Assembly: GCF_004682015.1 (NCBI RefSeq)
Contig: NZ_SMLM01000003.1
Coordinates: forward strand, 186,001-250,000
From: Ramlibacter henchirensis
Lineage (GTDB): Bacteria; Pseudomonadota; Gammaproteobacteria; Burkholderiales; Burkholderiaceae_C
DNA: 64,000 nt
Direction of reading: 5' to 3'
Shown here: positions 26,427-36,221 of the stretch, one piece after another
Layout: each line of letters begins with the position of its first letter
Numbering within the stretch: position 1 is the first letter of the stretch
Made by a program: the position numbers and the translations under genes
The notes under the pieces: generated by a model
Told to the model about the DNA's origin: nothing
Database searches by the model: none
Seen by the model: only the letters and a program-made list of their open reading frames with translations

Positions 26427-28145
26427 ATGCATTCTGGTCCCGATTGGGCGGACAGCGCCCGCCAGCTCCAGCAATCCCTCGAAGAGGGCTGGCAGAAGTC
26501 CCTCGAAACCTTCGCCGGCGGCAAGTCGCTCACTGCATTCGCCGGCTTGGGCGAACACACCAACGCGCCGCCGCAACTGCCGCAGCTGACCTTCTCGCCG
26601 GCCAGGATCGCGGCGCTGCAGCAGGCCTATCTCAAGGAAGCGTCCGAGCTGTGGAACCACGGCCTCTCCGGCGTTGCCGGAGGTGACAAGCGTTTCACCA
26701 ATGAGGCGTGGGGCAGCAATCCGGTCTCCGCTTTCACGGCCGCTACCTACCTGCTGAACGGCCGCACTTTGCTGGGACTGGTGGAGGCCGCCGAGACCGA
26801 TCCCAAGACCAAGGCGCGCCTGCGCTTCGCGATCGAGCAGTGGATGGCCGCCTCCGCGCCGAGCAACTTCCTCGTGCTCAATGCCGAGGCGCAGAAGAAG
26901 GCGCTGGAAACGCGAGGCGAGAGCATCGCCAAGGGCATCCAGAACCTGCTCAACGACATCCAGCAGGGCCACGTCTCGATGACGGACGAGCGGCAGTTCG
27001 AAGTGGGCCGCAACGTGGCGACCACCGAAGGCGCCGTCGTGTTCGAGAACGAGCTGATGCAGCTCATCGAATACAAGCCGGCTGGTTCCAAGGTGTACGA
27101 GCGCCCGTTCCTCGTGGTGCCGCCCTGCATCAACAAGTACTACATCCTCGACCTGCAGCCGGAGAACTCGCTGGTCAAGCACCTGGTCGACCAGGGGCAC
27201 CGCACCTTCGTGGTGAGCTGGCGCAACGCCGATTCGGAGATCGAGAACAAGACCTGGGACGACTACGTGGGCGAAGGCGCTCTTGAAGCGATCCGCGTGG
27301 TGCAGGAAATCAGCGGCGCCAGGCAGATCAACGCGCTGGGGTTCTGTGTCGGCGGCACCATCCTCGGCACGGCGCTCGCGGTGCTGGCCGCGCGCAAGCA
27401 GAAGCCGGTGGCCTCCGCCACGTTCCTCACGACACTGCTGGACTTCACCGAGACCGGCGTGCTGGACCTGTTCATCGACGAGAACTTCGTCAAGTTCCGC
27501 GAGCTGCAGATCGGGCAGAAGGGCCTGCTCAAGGGCCAGGAGCTCGCATCCACGTTCAGTTTCCTGCGGCCCAACGACCTGGTGTGGAACTACGTCGTCG
27601 GCAACTACCTCAAGGGCGAGACTCCGCCGCCGTTCGACCTGCTGTACTGGAACAGCGACTCGACCAACCTGCCGGGCCCGATGTACGCCTGGTACCTGCG
27701 CAACACTTACTTCGAGAACAACCTCGTGAAGCCGGGCAAGTGCACGGTCTGCGGCGAGAAGATCGACCTGAGGAAGGTCGACATCCCGGTCTACATCTAC
27801 GGCTCGCGCGAGGACCACATCGTGCCCATCGGCGGCGCGTACGCGAGCGTGCAGCACCTGCCGGGCAAGAAGCGCTTCGTCATGGGCGCTTCCGGCCACA
27901 TCGCCGGCGTGATCAACCCGCCCGCGAAGAACAAGCGCTCGTACTGGACCAACGACAAGCTGCCCGCCACCCATGCCGAATGGATGGAAGGCGCGAAGGA
28001 GCACCCGGGCAGCTGGTGGCCGGACTGGATGTCCTGGCTCAAGCCGCTCGCCGGCAAGCAGGTGCCCGCGCCGAAGCGCTATGGCAAGGGCGAGTACAAA
28101 GCGATCGAGCCGGCGCCTGGCCGGTACGTGAAAGCCAAGGCCTGA
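26427..28145 (+). CDS. phaC: Class I polyhydroxyalkanoate synthase
   Basis: Polymerises hydroxybutyryl-CoA on the surface of storage granules. The 572 residues match class I synthases. The lipase-like box is GFCVGG with catalytic Cys307. The other triad members lie in [10 protein letters not shown] (Asp) and GASGHIAGV (His). CAGGAGA precedes the ATG by 8 bases. It heads a phaC-phaA-phaB cluster, the full route from acetyl-CoA to polyhydroxybutyrate. Confidence 0.97.
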   Translation: MHSGPDWADSARQLQQSLEEGWQKSLETFAGGKSLTAFAGLGEHTNAPPQLPQLTFSPARIAALQQAYLKEASELWNHGLSGVAGGDKRFTNEAWGSNPVSAFTAATYLLNGRTLLGLVEAAETDPKTKARLRFAIEQWMAASAPSNFLVLNAEAQKKALETRGESIAKGIQNLLNDIQQGHVSMTDERQFEVGRNVATTEGAVVFENELMQLIEYKPAGSKVYERPFLVVPPCINKYYILDLQPENSLVKHLVDQGHRTFVVSWRNADSEIENKTWDDYVGEGALEAIRVVQEISGARQINALGFCVGGTILGTALAVLAARKQKPVASATFLTTLLDFTETGVLDLFIDENFVKFRELQIGQKGLLKGQELASTFSFLRPNDLVWNYVVGNYLKGETPPPFDLLYWNSDSTNLPGPMYAWYLRNTYFENNLVKPGKCTVCGEKIDLRKVDIPVYIYGSREDHIVPIGGAYASVQHLPGKKRFVMGASGHIAGVINPPAKNKRSYWTNDKLPATHAEWMEGAKEHPGSWWPDWMSWLKPLAGKQVPAPKRYGKGEYKAIEPAPGRYVKAKA

Positions 28146-28207
28146 TCCCCACCGGGCGCCCGCCGCGGGCCCGGCACTCACTTCATCCCCCAACGCAGGA
28201 GCCCTCC

Positions 28208-29389
<1,182 letters not shown>

Positions 29390-29463
29390 TTCGATAGAGT
29401 GGTCCGAAGCCCGCGCAACGCGGGCTCTCCACTCGCAATCGTCACAAAACGCAAGGAGAACAC

Positions 29464-30201
29464 ATGGCTCAGAAAGTGGCTTACGTGACGGGTGGCATGG
29501 GCGGCATCGGCACCGCCATCTGCCAGCGCCTGCACAAGGAAGGTTTCAAGGTCATCGCGGGCTGCGGCCCCACGCGCGACTTCAACAAGTGGCTCGACGA
29601 GCAGAAGGCCAAGGGCTACAACTTCTACGCCTCCGTCGGCAACGTGGGCGACTGGGATTCGACGGTCGATGCGTTCAGCAAGACCAAGGCCGAGCACGGC
29701 CCCATCGACGTGCTGGTCAACAACGCGGGCATCACGCGCGACCGCATGTTCCTCAAGATGACGCGCGAGGACTGGGACGCGGTGATCGAGACCAACCTCA
29801 ACTCCATGTTCAACGTCACCAAGCAGGTGGTGAGCGACATGGTCGAGCGGGGCTGGGGCCGCATCATCAACATCTCTTCCGTCAACGGCGAGAAGGGCCA
29901 GGCCGGCCAGACCAACTACTCCGCGGCGAAGGCCGGCATGCACGGCTTCACGATGGCTCTGGCGCAGGAGTTGGCCAACAAGGGCGTCACGGTCAACACC
30001 GTGAGCCCGGGCTACATCGGCACCGACATGGTCCGCGCCATCCGGCAGGACGTGCTGGACAAGATCGTCGCCACGATTCCCGTCAAGCGCCTGGGCGAGC
30101 CGAGCGAGATCGCTTCGATCATCGCGTGGATCGCGTCGGACGAGAGCGGCTACTCGACGGGGGCGGACTTCTCCGTCAACGGCGGCCTGCACATGGGGTA
30201 G
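29464..30201 (+). CDS. phaB: Acetoacetyl-CoA reductase
   Basis: NADPH-dependent short-chain dehydrogenase that makes (R)-3-hydroxybutyryl-CoA. The 245 residues show the cofactor motif TGGMGGIGTAI, NNAG, catalytic Ser in NISSVNG and YSAAKAG, and the FSVNGGLHMG end typical of PhaB. AAGGAG precedes the ATG. A strong terminator follows 21 bases after the stop. Confidence 0.97.
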   Translation: MAQKVAYVTGGMGGIGTAICQRLHKEGFKVIAGCGPTRDFNKWLDEQKAKGYNFYASVGNVGDWDSTVDAFSKTKAEHGPIDVLVNNAGITRDRMFLKMTREDWDAVIETNLNSMFNVTKQVVSDMVERGWGRIINISSVNGEKGQAGQTNYSAAKAGMHGFTMALAQELANKGVTVNTVSPGYIGTDMVRAIRQDVLDKIVATIPVKRLGEPSEIASIIAWIASDESGYSTGADFSVNGGLHMG

Positions 30202-30222
30202 CGCCCCGGCGCGATGTCGAAG

Positions 30223-30246
30223 AAAGCCCGCCTCGGCGGGCTTTTT
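30223..30246 (+). terminator. Rho-independent terminator of phaCAB
   Basis: An 8-bp perfect stem (AGCCCGCC with GGCGGGCT) with a 3-base loop is followed by TTTTT. It ends the phaCAB transcript and sits at the tail of the convergent CarH-like gene, so it may serve both strands. Confidence 0.85.
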
Positions 30247-31208
30247 CATGGGCGCGCGGCCTTCGATGCACTGCTCTTGCGACTCGCGGCCGCTTCGGCC
30301 GGCGAGGGCCACTGCGCGACCGCGGCCGCAGCTGCATCGAGCTGCTGCAGCAACTGGACTCCGTCGACCCGGCCCATGCGCGCGGCGCCGGAGCCGCCGG
30401 CCCAGAGGTGCTGGCGCGGCGGCAGGGCCGCTCGCAGTTGCTGCACCAGCGGCGCAACCTGACGCGCGGGAAACGCGGATGAAAACGACAGCGCCACGAT
30501 GTCCACTGCGTGGTCCCGCGCCGCGCGCGCGATCTCCAGCAGCGGCATCTGCGTGCCGAGGTTGATGCAGCGTGCGCCCTGGAGGGCCAGCAGGCACTCC
30601 AGCATCATCAACCCCAGCCCATGCGGCTCGTCCGGCACGGTCGTGAGCAGGACCACCGGCGCGCGGCCGCGGGGAAGCTGCGACACGGCCTGCCGCAGCA
30701 CACGGAGCACCGTCTCCGTGAACAGGTGCTCCTCGTGGATCTGGAGCTCGCCGTCGGCCCAGTCGAGGCCTACCTGAAAGGCGGCCGGTGCGATTGTGTC
30801 CTGGACAAACTGCTGCAGACCCTCCCGCGCGAGACGCTGCTGCAGCGCCTCCGAAAGCCGCTGCGGATCGCGCTCCCGGACCAGCTGCATCAGCCCCGCG
30901 AGATCGGCGGGTGCCAGCTGTGTGCGGGAAGAGGGCGCGTCCGCCGCGGCGCCGGCCAGGCTCTGCAGCGCTTCGTACGGCAACTCGAGCAATCGGCCCG
31001 GCCGGTGGCCGACGTCCATGAGCCGCTTGACGAGCGCCAACCGCCGGACCTGCTCAGCCGGGTAGAGGCGCTCGCCGCTGGCATCGCGGCCGGGCGTAGG
31101 GAAGCCATAGCGGCGCTCCCAGACGCGCAGCACGTCCTTGGAGAGCCCGACCTCGCGCTCGACCACGGCGATGCTGAAGGTGGACTCCGCTTTTTTTGGT
31201 TTGTCCAA
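30246..31208 (-). CDS. CarH/LitR-type B12-dependent photoreceptor repressor
   Basis: 320 residues: an N-terminal MerR-type DNA-binding domain (SIAVVEREVGLSKDVLRVWE) and a C-terminal cobalamin-binding domain. The CarH signature W-x9-E-H is exact (Trp150, Glu160-His161), and the lower cobalt ligand motif E-x-H-x2-G is exact (Glu194 to Gly199, His196). Such proteins bind DNA with adenosylcobalamin in the dark and release it in light. The start is TTG with AAGGA 6 bases upstream. The start codon lies inside one of two identical-arm palindromes, so autorepression is likely. The divergent gene encodes a fasciclin-domain protein. Confidence 0.9.
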   Translation of the reverse strand: MDKPKKAESTFSIAVVEREVGLSKDVLRVWERRYGFPTPGRDASGERLYPAEQVRRLALVKRLMDVGHRPGRLLELPYEALQSLAGAAADAPSSRTQLAPADLAGLMQLVRERDPQRLSEALQQRLAREGLQQFVQDTIAPAAFQVGLDWADGELQIHEEHLFTETVLRVLRQAVSQLPRGRAPVVLLTTVPDEPHGLGLMMLECLLALQGARCINLGTQMPLLEIARAARDHAVDIVALSFSSAFPARQVAPLVQQLRAALPPRQHLWAGGSGAARMGRVDGVQLLQQLDAAAAAVAQWPSPAEAAASRKSSASKAARP

Positions 31209-31214
31209 GACAAA
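31200..31214. promoter_or_regulatory. CarH-type operator 1
   Basis: TTTGTC-CAA-GACAAA, perfect 6-bp arms around a 3-base spacer. It covers the TTG start of the CarH-like gene and ends 3 bases before the -35 box of the fasciclin promoter, so one bound protein could silence both genes. Confidence 0.65.
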
Positions 31215-31217
31215 TCC

Positions 31218-31246
31218 TTGACAGACTGGGTTCTTGCAATTACCGT
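31218..31246 (+). promoter_or_regulatory. Promoter of the leader ORF and fasciclin gene
   Basis: A perfect -35 box TTGACA (31218-31223) is 17 bases from TACCGT (31241-31246), a weak -10 box. The pair lies exactly between the two CarH-type operators, and transcription would start near 31253, 10 bases before the second operator. Confidence 0.5.
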
Positions 31247-31262
31247 TCGCTCCCGATTCTGA

Positions 31263-31277
31263 TTTGTCCTAGACAAA
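31263..31277. promoter_or_regulatory. CarH-type operator 2
   Basis: TTTGTC-CTA-GACAAA, with the same arms as operator 1, 63 bases away centre to centre (about six helical turns). It lies just after the predicted transcription start of the fasciclin gene, where a repressor or loop would block transcription. Confidence 0.65.
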
Positions 31278-31295
31278 ATCGCAAGGAGTTTCCAG

Positions 31296-31370
31296 GTGAC
31301 CGACCTGCTTGCTGCGAATCGCGCTGATACCTCGCAACCCTTCCTCAACCCCGCAAAGGAAATCTCATGA
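31296..31370 (+). CDS. 24-residue leader ORF coupled to the fasciclin gene
   Basis: A GTG start with AAGGAG 7 bases upstream opens a 24-codon frame beginning [13 protein letters not shown] and ending EIS. Its TGA overlaps the fasciclin ATG as ATGA. The strong ribosome-binding site and exact overlap suggest real translation and coupling, either as a regulatory leader or a tiny protein. There is no run of one amino acid to suggest classical attenuation. The fasciclin ATG has its own weaker AAAGGAA site. Confidence 0.5.
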   Translation: MTDLLAANRADTSQPFLNPAKEIS

Positions 31371-31819
31371 GAAAAGCCATCCTGGCTACCGCCATCGCCT
31401 TCACCGCCCTGTCCGCCCAGGCCAAGGACATCGTCGACACCGCCGTGGGCGCCGGCGAGTTCAAGACGCTCGCCGCCGCTCTCGAGAAGGCTGGCCTGGT
31501 GCAAACGCTCAAGGGCCCCGGCCCGTTCACCGTCTTCGCACCAACGGACGCCGCCTTCGCGAAGGTGCCGAAGGCGCAGCTCGACGCTCTGCTTGCCGAC
31601 AAGGAGAAGCTCACCTCCGTCCTCACTTATCACGTGGTGCCCGGCCAGGTGATGGCCCAGGACGTCAAGGCCGGAAAGGTGAAGACCGTGCAGGGCGGCG
31701 AGCTGACCGTCAGCACCGGCGGCGGCGTGAAGGTCGACGCTGCCAACGTCGTGAAGACCGACATCGTGGCGGACAACGGCGTCATCCACGTCATCGACAG
31801 CGTCGTGCTGCCGAAGTGA
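31367..31819 (+). CDS. Secreted fasciclin-domain protein
   Basis: 150 residues with a signal peptide ([19 protein letters not shown]) and a single FAS1 domain. The H1 and H2 motifs are clear: [11 protein letters not shown] and [11 protein letters not shown], with YHVVPG between. FAS1 proteins act in adhesion or surface binding. Placement opposite a CarH-like photoreceptor with matching operators suggests light-induced expression. A bidirectional terminator follows. Confidence 0.93.
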   Translation: MRKAILATAIAFTALSAQAKDIVDTAVGAGEFKTLAAALEKAGLVQTLKGPGPFTVFAPTDAAFAKVPKAQLDALLADKEKLTSVLTYHVVPGQVMAQDVKAGKVKTVQGGELTVSTGGGVKVDAANVVKTDIVADNGVIHVIDSVVLPK

Positions 31820-31865
31820 TCCGGCGGGGCGCCATTCCGTTTGGCGCCGCCGCCATCTGCAAAAG

Positions 31866-31892
31866 ACAAGGCCCGCATCGCGGGCCTTGTTT
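31866..31892. terminator. Bidirectional terminator
   Basis: An 11-bp perfect stem (ACAAGGCCCGC with GCGGGCCTTGT) with a 3-base loop, followed by TTTCC. It lies between the convergent fasciclin and hypothetical genes and can serve both. Confidence 0.75.
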
Positions 31893-31917
31893 CCTTCCGG
31901 AGCGGAGCTGTGACCGC

Positions 31918-32322
31918 TTACGCCAGGTCTTCGATCACGAGCTTGCGGTAGTACTGCGCATGCGCCGGCAGGTGGCCCTTCAGCGCATCCATGATGTCGT
32001 CGCGGTCGTGCTCGCGCGAGACGTGGATCAGCAGACCGAAATGGCCCTGGGACGCGAGCTCGGAGAAGCGGCGCACCGTGTCCGCCTCGGTGCCGGCGGA
32101 GGGCAGCGGCAGGTCGGCGTTTCCGACCGTGCGCACGATGTCGCGCAGCATCGCTTCGGGCGTGATCAGGCTGATCTCATCTTCGGGGACGTCTCCATCC
32201 GCCAGCGCACGCGCGGCGGCCCGGGCAGCGTCTTCCGTAGGGAACATCGCCACGATGTGGTCCGTGGGATAGAACTGCCCGCCCATGGTGAGCATGTCGG
32301 GGCTGAGCTGGAAGTTCTTCAT
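31918..32322 (-). CDS. Conserved hypothetical protein
   Basis: 134 soluble residues starting MKNFQLSPDMLTMGGQFYP, with AGGAG 6 bases before the ATG. The segment HIVAMFPTEDAARAAARAL resembles the N-terminal ferredoxin-like repeat of general-stress proteins such as YflT, but the match is only by eye. A second half around ASQGHFGLLIHV looks like a repeat of the same unit. It is transcribed toward the fasciclin gene terminator. Function unknown. Confidence 0.75.
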   Translation of the reverse strand: MKNFQLSPDMLTMGGQFYPTDHIVAMFPTEDAARAAARALADGDVPEDEISLITPEAMLRDIVRTVGNADLPLPSAGTEADTVRRFSELASQGHFGLLIHVSREHDRDDIMDALKGHLPAHAQYYRKLVIEDLA

Positions 32323-32562
32323 GGCGGCCTCCTGGTCCTGCACTTCAACGGGACCATTGCAGCGCCGCGGGCGCGGCCGTGGTGTCGGTGCCGAAGGCCT
32401 GGGGCTGTAGGAAGTCTCCGCGCGCGCTGGGTGAGCCGTGTGCCTCAGTCACCTGTTCATCGATTCATAAACCGCGCCTATGAATCGCAACAGAAGCTTC
32501 ATTTCACTTCCGCCCGCGCGTGGCCTTTAATGTCCGCTGACGCGGAACGTGTGGACGGTGCA

Positions 32563-34239
32563 ATGAACGATGCTCTTTCGGCCCAGGTGCTCATCGTGGG
32601 TGCGGGCCCCGTGGGCCTGACGCTGGCTACGGACCTCGCCCTGCGCGGCCTCCAGGTGCTGGTGGCCGAGATACGGCAGCGCGGCGAGCCCCCCAGCGTC
32701 AAGTGCAACCACACCTCGGCGCGCTCGATGGAGATCTTCCGCAGGCTGGGCGTGGCCCGCGCGCTGCGCGATGCGGGCCTGCCCGCCGACTACCCGAACG
32801 ACGTCTCCTACCGCACGACCTTCACGGGCGAAGAGCTCTCGCGCATCCCGATCCCCGCGCGCAAGGACCGCTACACCGCCAGGGGCGGCCCCGACACCTG
32901 GTGGCCCACGCCCGAGCCGCCGCATCGCATCAACCAGATCTACCTGGAGCCCGTCCTGTTCGCGCACGCGGAAGCGACGCCGGGTGTGCGCATCCTGAAC
33001 CGCACCCGCATCGACGACTTCACGCAGGATGCCGAAGGCGTGCGTGCCACCGGCGTCGACCTGGAAACGGGCGAGGAGGTGAGGGTTCGCTGCGACTACC
33101 TGATCGGCTGCGACGGCGGGCGCTCCGCCGTGCGCAAGGGCATCGGCGCGAAGCTGAGCGGCACCGACGTCGTCGGCCGCGTGCAGTCGACCTACTTCCG
33201 CGCTCCGGACCTGCTCAAGCGCGCGAAGCACGAGCGTGCCTGGGCCACCTTCTCGCTGAACCCGCGCCGCTCCGGCAACGTCTACGCGATCGACGGCCGC
33301 GAGACCTTCCTGCTGCACAACTACCTGCGCGCCGACGAGACCGACTTCGAAGCCGTCGATCGCGACGCGTGCATCCGCACCATCCTCGGCGTCGGTCCCG
33401 ACTTCCAGTACGAGATCATCTCCAAGGAAGACTGGATCGGGCGGCGCCTCGTGGCGGACAAGTTCCGCGACCGCCGGGTGTTCATCTGCGGCGATGCCTC
33501 GCACCTGTGGATCCCGATGGCCGGCTACGGCATGAACGCGGGCATCGCGGACGCGATGAACCTGTCCTGGCTGCTGGCGGCGCGCCTGAAGGGCTGGGCG
33601 CCCGAGGGCGCGCTGGCCGCGTACGAGGCCGAGCGCCTGCCCATCACCGAACAGGTATCGAAGTTCGCGATGAACCACGCGATCGCGCTGCAGAAGGAAC
33701 GCGAGGGCGTGCCGCCCGGCATCGAGGAACCGGGGCCCGCCGGCGAGGCCGCGCGCGCAGCGGCCGGCAAGGCCCTCTACGACCTCAACGTCAAGCAGTA
33801 CTGCTGCGCAGGCCTGAACTTCGGCTACTTCTACGACGCGTCGCCCCTGATCGCCTACGACGGCGAAGCGCCACCCGCGTACACCATGGACCAGTTCACG
33901 CCGTCCACGGTGCCCGGATGCCGCACGCCGCACGTGTGGCTGGACGACGGCCGCTCGCTGTACGACGCAATGGGCCCCGACTACACGCTGCTGCGCTTCG
34001 ATCCCGGTACCGACGCGAGGCCGCTGCAGGATGCCGCTGCCCGGCGCGGCGTGCCGCTCACGGTGCTGGACGTGAAGTCGGCCGAGGCGGCCGGCCTCTA
34101 CCGCCACGCCCTGGTGCTGTCGCGGCCCGACCAGCACGTGGCCTGGCGTGGCGACCGCCTGCCACAGGATCCCCTGGCGCTCATCGACCTCGTGCGCGGC
34201 GCCGCCAATCGAAGGAAACCGAACCATGAAACGACGTGA
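32563..34239 (+). CDS. FAD-dependent aromatic monooxygenase (phenol/MhpA type)
   Basis: 558 residues in the FAD_binding_3 family. It has VLIVGAGPVGLTLATDLALRG at the start, DG near CDGGRSAVRKG, and the GD motif FICGDASHLWIPMAGYGMNAG. A C-terminal thioredoxin-like domain typical of phenol 2-monooxygenases follows. It would hydroxylate an aromatic ring with NAD(P)H and oxygen. ATG 32563 is preferred because a paralogue at 47.6-49.3 kb starts at the same point; ATG 32530 would add 11 residues. It overlaps the next gene by 14 bases. Confidence 0.88.
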   Translation: MNDALSAQVLIVGAGPVGLTLATDLALRGLQVLVAEIRQRGEPPSVKCNHTSARSMEIFRRLGVARALRDAGLPADYPNDVSYRTTFTGEELSRIPIPARKDRYTARGGPDTWWPTPEPPHRINQIYLEPVLFAHAEATPGVRILNRTRIDDFTQDAEGVRATGVDLETGEEVRVRCDYLIGCDGGRSAVRKGIGAKLSGTDVVGRVQSTYFRAPDLLKRAKHERAWATFSLNPRRSGNVYAIDGRETFLLHNYLRADETDFEAVDRDACIRTILGVGPDFQYEIISKEDWIGRRLVADKFRDRRVFICGDASHLWIPMAGYGMNAGIADAMNLSWLLAARLKGWAPEGALAAYEAERLPITEQVSKFAMNHAIALQKEREGVPPGIEEPGPAGEAARAAAGKALYDLNVKQYCCAGLNFGYFYDASPLIAYDGEAPPAYTMDQFTPSTVPGCRTPHVWLDDGRSLYDAMGPDYTLLRFDPGTDARPLQDAAARRGVPLTVLDVKSAEAAGLYRHALVLSRPDQHVAWRGDRLPQDPLALIDLVRGAANRRKPNHETT

Positions 34240-35206
34240 CGTCCTGACCCGGATCGCCGGTGCCGCCGCCGTGGCGGCCGCTCCTGTGCCGCTGCTCGCA
34301 CAGGGCGACAAGCCCATCACCATCATCGTGCCCTACGCGCCGGGCGGCACGACCGACATGCTGGGCCGCACGCTGGCGCGCGAGATGGCGCCGCTGCTCG
34401 GCCGCACGATCGTCGTCGACAACAAGCCCGGCGCCGGCAGCGGCCTGGGCGCGGCCCACGTGGCGCGCTCCGCGCCGGACGGCAACACGCTGCTGGTGGC
34501 CACCAGCACCACGCTGGCGATCAATCCGTGGCTGTACAAGAAGCTGCAGTACGACCCGCAGAAGGACTTCGCGCCCATCGGCATGATCGGCGCCGTTCCG
34601 CTGCTGGTCGCGGTGAATCCCTCGGTGCCCGCGAAGAACATCGGCGAGCTCATCGCGCTGTCGAAGTCGAAGCCGGGCACCCTGAGCTACGGCTCGGCCG
34701 GCAACGGCAGCCCGCAGCACCTCGGCGTGGAGATGTTCAAGGCGGCCACGGGCGCCGACCTGACGCACGTGCCTTATCGCGGAAGCGCGCCCGCCGTCAC
34801 CGACCTGCTCGGCGGCCAGATCCAGGTGATGTTCAGCGACATCCCGCCGGCGCTGCAGCACGTGAAGACCGGCCGCCTGCGCGCGCTGGCCGTCACGTCG
34901 GCCAAGCGCCAGCCGGCGCTGCAGGACGTGCCCACGATCGCGGAATCCGGCGCCCCGGGCACCAAGGACTTCGAGGCAGTGGCCTGGCAAAGCCTGGTCG
35001 CTCCGGCCGGCACGCCACGAGAGCTGGTCGATCGCTACGCGCAGGCGCTGGCCAAGGTGATGAACCAGCCGGAGCTGCGCGCACGCTTTTCCGCCGACGG
35101 CTTCGAGCCCGGGACCATGATGCCGCAGGCCCTGGCCGCCTACATCCGCAGCGAATCGGAGCGCTGGGGCAAGGTGGTGAAGGCCTCGGGCGCCACGATG
35201 GACTGA
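34226..35206 (+). CDS. Bug/TctC-family periplasmic binding protein 1
   Basis: 326 residues with a signal peptide beginning MKRRDVLTRIAGAAAV, whose twin-arginine suggests possible Tat export. The family pattern is seen in ITIIVPYAPGGTTDMLGR, the usual substrate-loop segment, and in APAGTPRELVDR. Bug proteins bind small carboxylates in the periplasm. It overlaps the FAD monooxygenase end by 14 bases, so it probably senses or delivers that enzyme's substrate. No TctA or TctB permease is encoded anywhere in the window. Confidence 0.93.
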   Translation: MKRRDVLTRIAGAAAVAAAPVPLLAQGDKPITIIVPYAPGGTTDMLGRTLAREMAPLLGRTIVVDNKPGAGSGLGAAHVARSAPDGNTLLVATSTTLAINPWLYKKLQYDPQKDFAPIGMIGAVPLLVAVNPSVPAKNIGELIALSKSKPGTLSYGSAGNGSPQHLGVEMFKAATGADLTHVPYRGSAPAVTDLLGGQIQVMFSDIPPALQHVKTGRLRALAVTSAKRQPALQDVPTIAESGAPGTKDFEAVAWQSLVAPAGTPRELVDRYAQALAKVMNQPELRARFSADGFEPGTMMPQALAAYIRSESERWGKVVKASGATMD

Positions 35207-35224
35207 GCACGCGGCCGTCTTACC

Positions 35225-35279
35225 CGCAGGTATCCTGCGCGAGCCGCTCGCCACGAAGTCCCTCCGCATGGGCGGAGGG
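35225..35279. promoter_or_regulatory. Inverted repeats upstream of the LysR-type gene
   Basis: CGCAGG-TAT-CCTGCG (35225-35239) is a perfect inverted repeat that could bind a regulator. A second hairpin, CCCTCCGC with GCGGAGGG (35260-35279), may end the upstream transcript but has no T tract. Confidence 0.35.
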
Positions 35280-35309
35280 CTTGCATCGATTGCGCGGGCG
35301 CCGGCCGCC

Positions 35310-36215
35310 ATGATCAAGACACCTCCCTCGCTGAAAGAGCTGCCCTCGGTGCGGCAGCTCCGCGCCTTCATCGCCGTCTACCACACCGGCAACCTGTCGG
35401 TGGCCGCCGAGCGGCTTGCGCTGACGCAGCCGGCCGTGACGGTGCTCGTGCGCGACCTCGAGACCAAGCTGGGCGTGCGGCTGTTCGACCGCACCACGCG
35501 CAGGCTGCGGCGCACGGAAGCGGCGGCCGAAGCGATCGGCTATGCCGAGAGGGCGCTGGCCGAACTCACAGCGATGGGCAACACCATGGCGGAGTTCGCC
35601 GGCACGCGCCGGGGCCGGCTGCGCATTTCGGTCACGTCGACGGTCGCGCAGACGCTGCTGCCCGAGAAGCTCGCCCGGTTCCGGCAGCGCCACCCGGACA
35701 TCAAGGTGTCGGTTGACGACTGCGCGCCCACGGAGCTGGTGGACCATGTCCTGTCCGAGTACTCCGACTGCGGCGTGGGCACGCTCGAGGCCCAGGTGCC
35801 CGGGCTGGAAGAGAAGGTGTTCCTGCGTGATTCAGTCGTGGTCGCGGGAACGCGGCACGACCTGCCCGGAGAGGCCCGCACGATCACCTGGAAGCAGCTC
35901 GCCGCGCTACCGGTGATCACCGTGAAGGCCGGCTACGGCATGCGCACCCGGATCGAGCAGGCAGCCGCCGCGGCGGGTGTCGAACTGAAGCTGGAGCACG
36001 AGGTCTCGCTGCTGACGACGGCGCTGGCGATGGCCGCGGCGGGCCTCGGTGTCGCGGTGGTTCCGCGCACCATCCTCTCGGCCGGAGCGCCCGCGGGGCT
36101 GGTCACCCGTGCCCTGGTGCGACCGCAGGTGCACCGCACGATGTCGGTGATCTACAGGAAGGACCGCAGCCTTTCGCCCGCGGCCCAGGCGTTCGTCAGG
36201 CTGATGGCGGGATAG
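35310..36215 (+). CDS. LysR-family transcriptional regulator
   Basis: 301 residues: N-terminal winged helix-turn-helix (NLSVAAERLALTQPAVTVLVRD) and a periplasmic-binding-like effector domain from about residue 95. It follows the FAD monooxygenase and Bug genes on the same strand, and faces the convergent Bug gene 6 bases away. It probably controls one of the adjacent catabolic operons. Confidence 0.93.
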   Translation: MIKTPPSLKELPSVRQLRAFIAVYHTGNLSVAAERLALTQPAVTVLVRDLETKLGVRLFDRTTRRLRRTEAAAEAIGYAERALAELTAMGNTMAEFAGTRRGRLRISVTSTVAQTLLPEKLARFRQRHPDIKVSVDDCAPTELVDHVLSEYSDCGVGTLEAQVPGLEEKVFLRDSVVVAGTRHDLPGEARTITWKQLAALPVITVKAGYGMRTRIEQAAAAAGVELKLEHEVSLLTTALAMAAAGLGVAVVPRTILSAGAPAGLVTRALVRPQVHRTMSVIYRKDRSLSPAAQAFVRLMAG

Positions 36216-36221
36216 CGAGCC

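Noticed and set aside
31309..32562. Upstream extension of the FAD monooxygenase frame by more than 400 codons
   Set aside because: It runs through the fasciclin gene, a terminator and a convergent gene in a different frame. The conserved protein starts only at about 32563.
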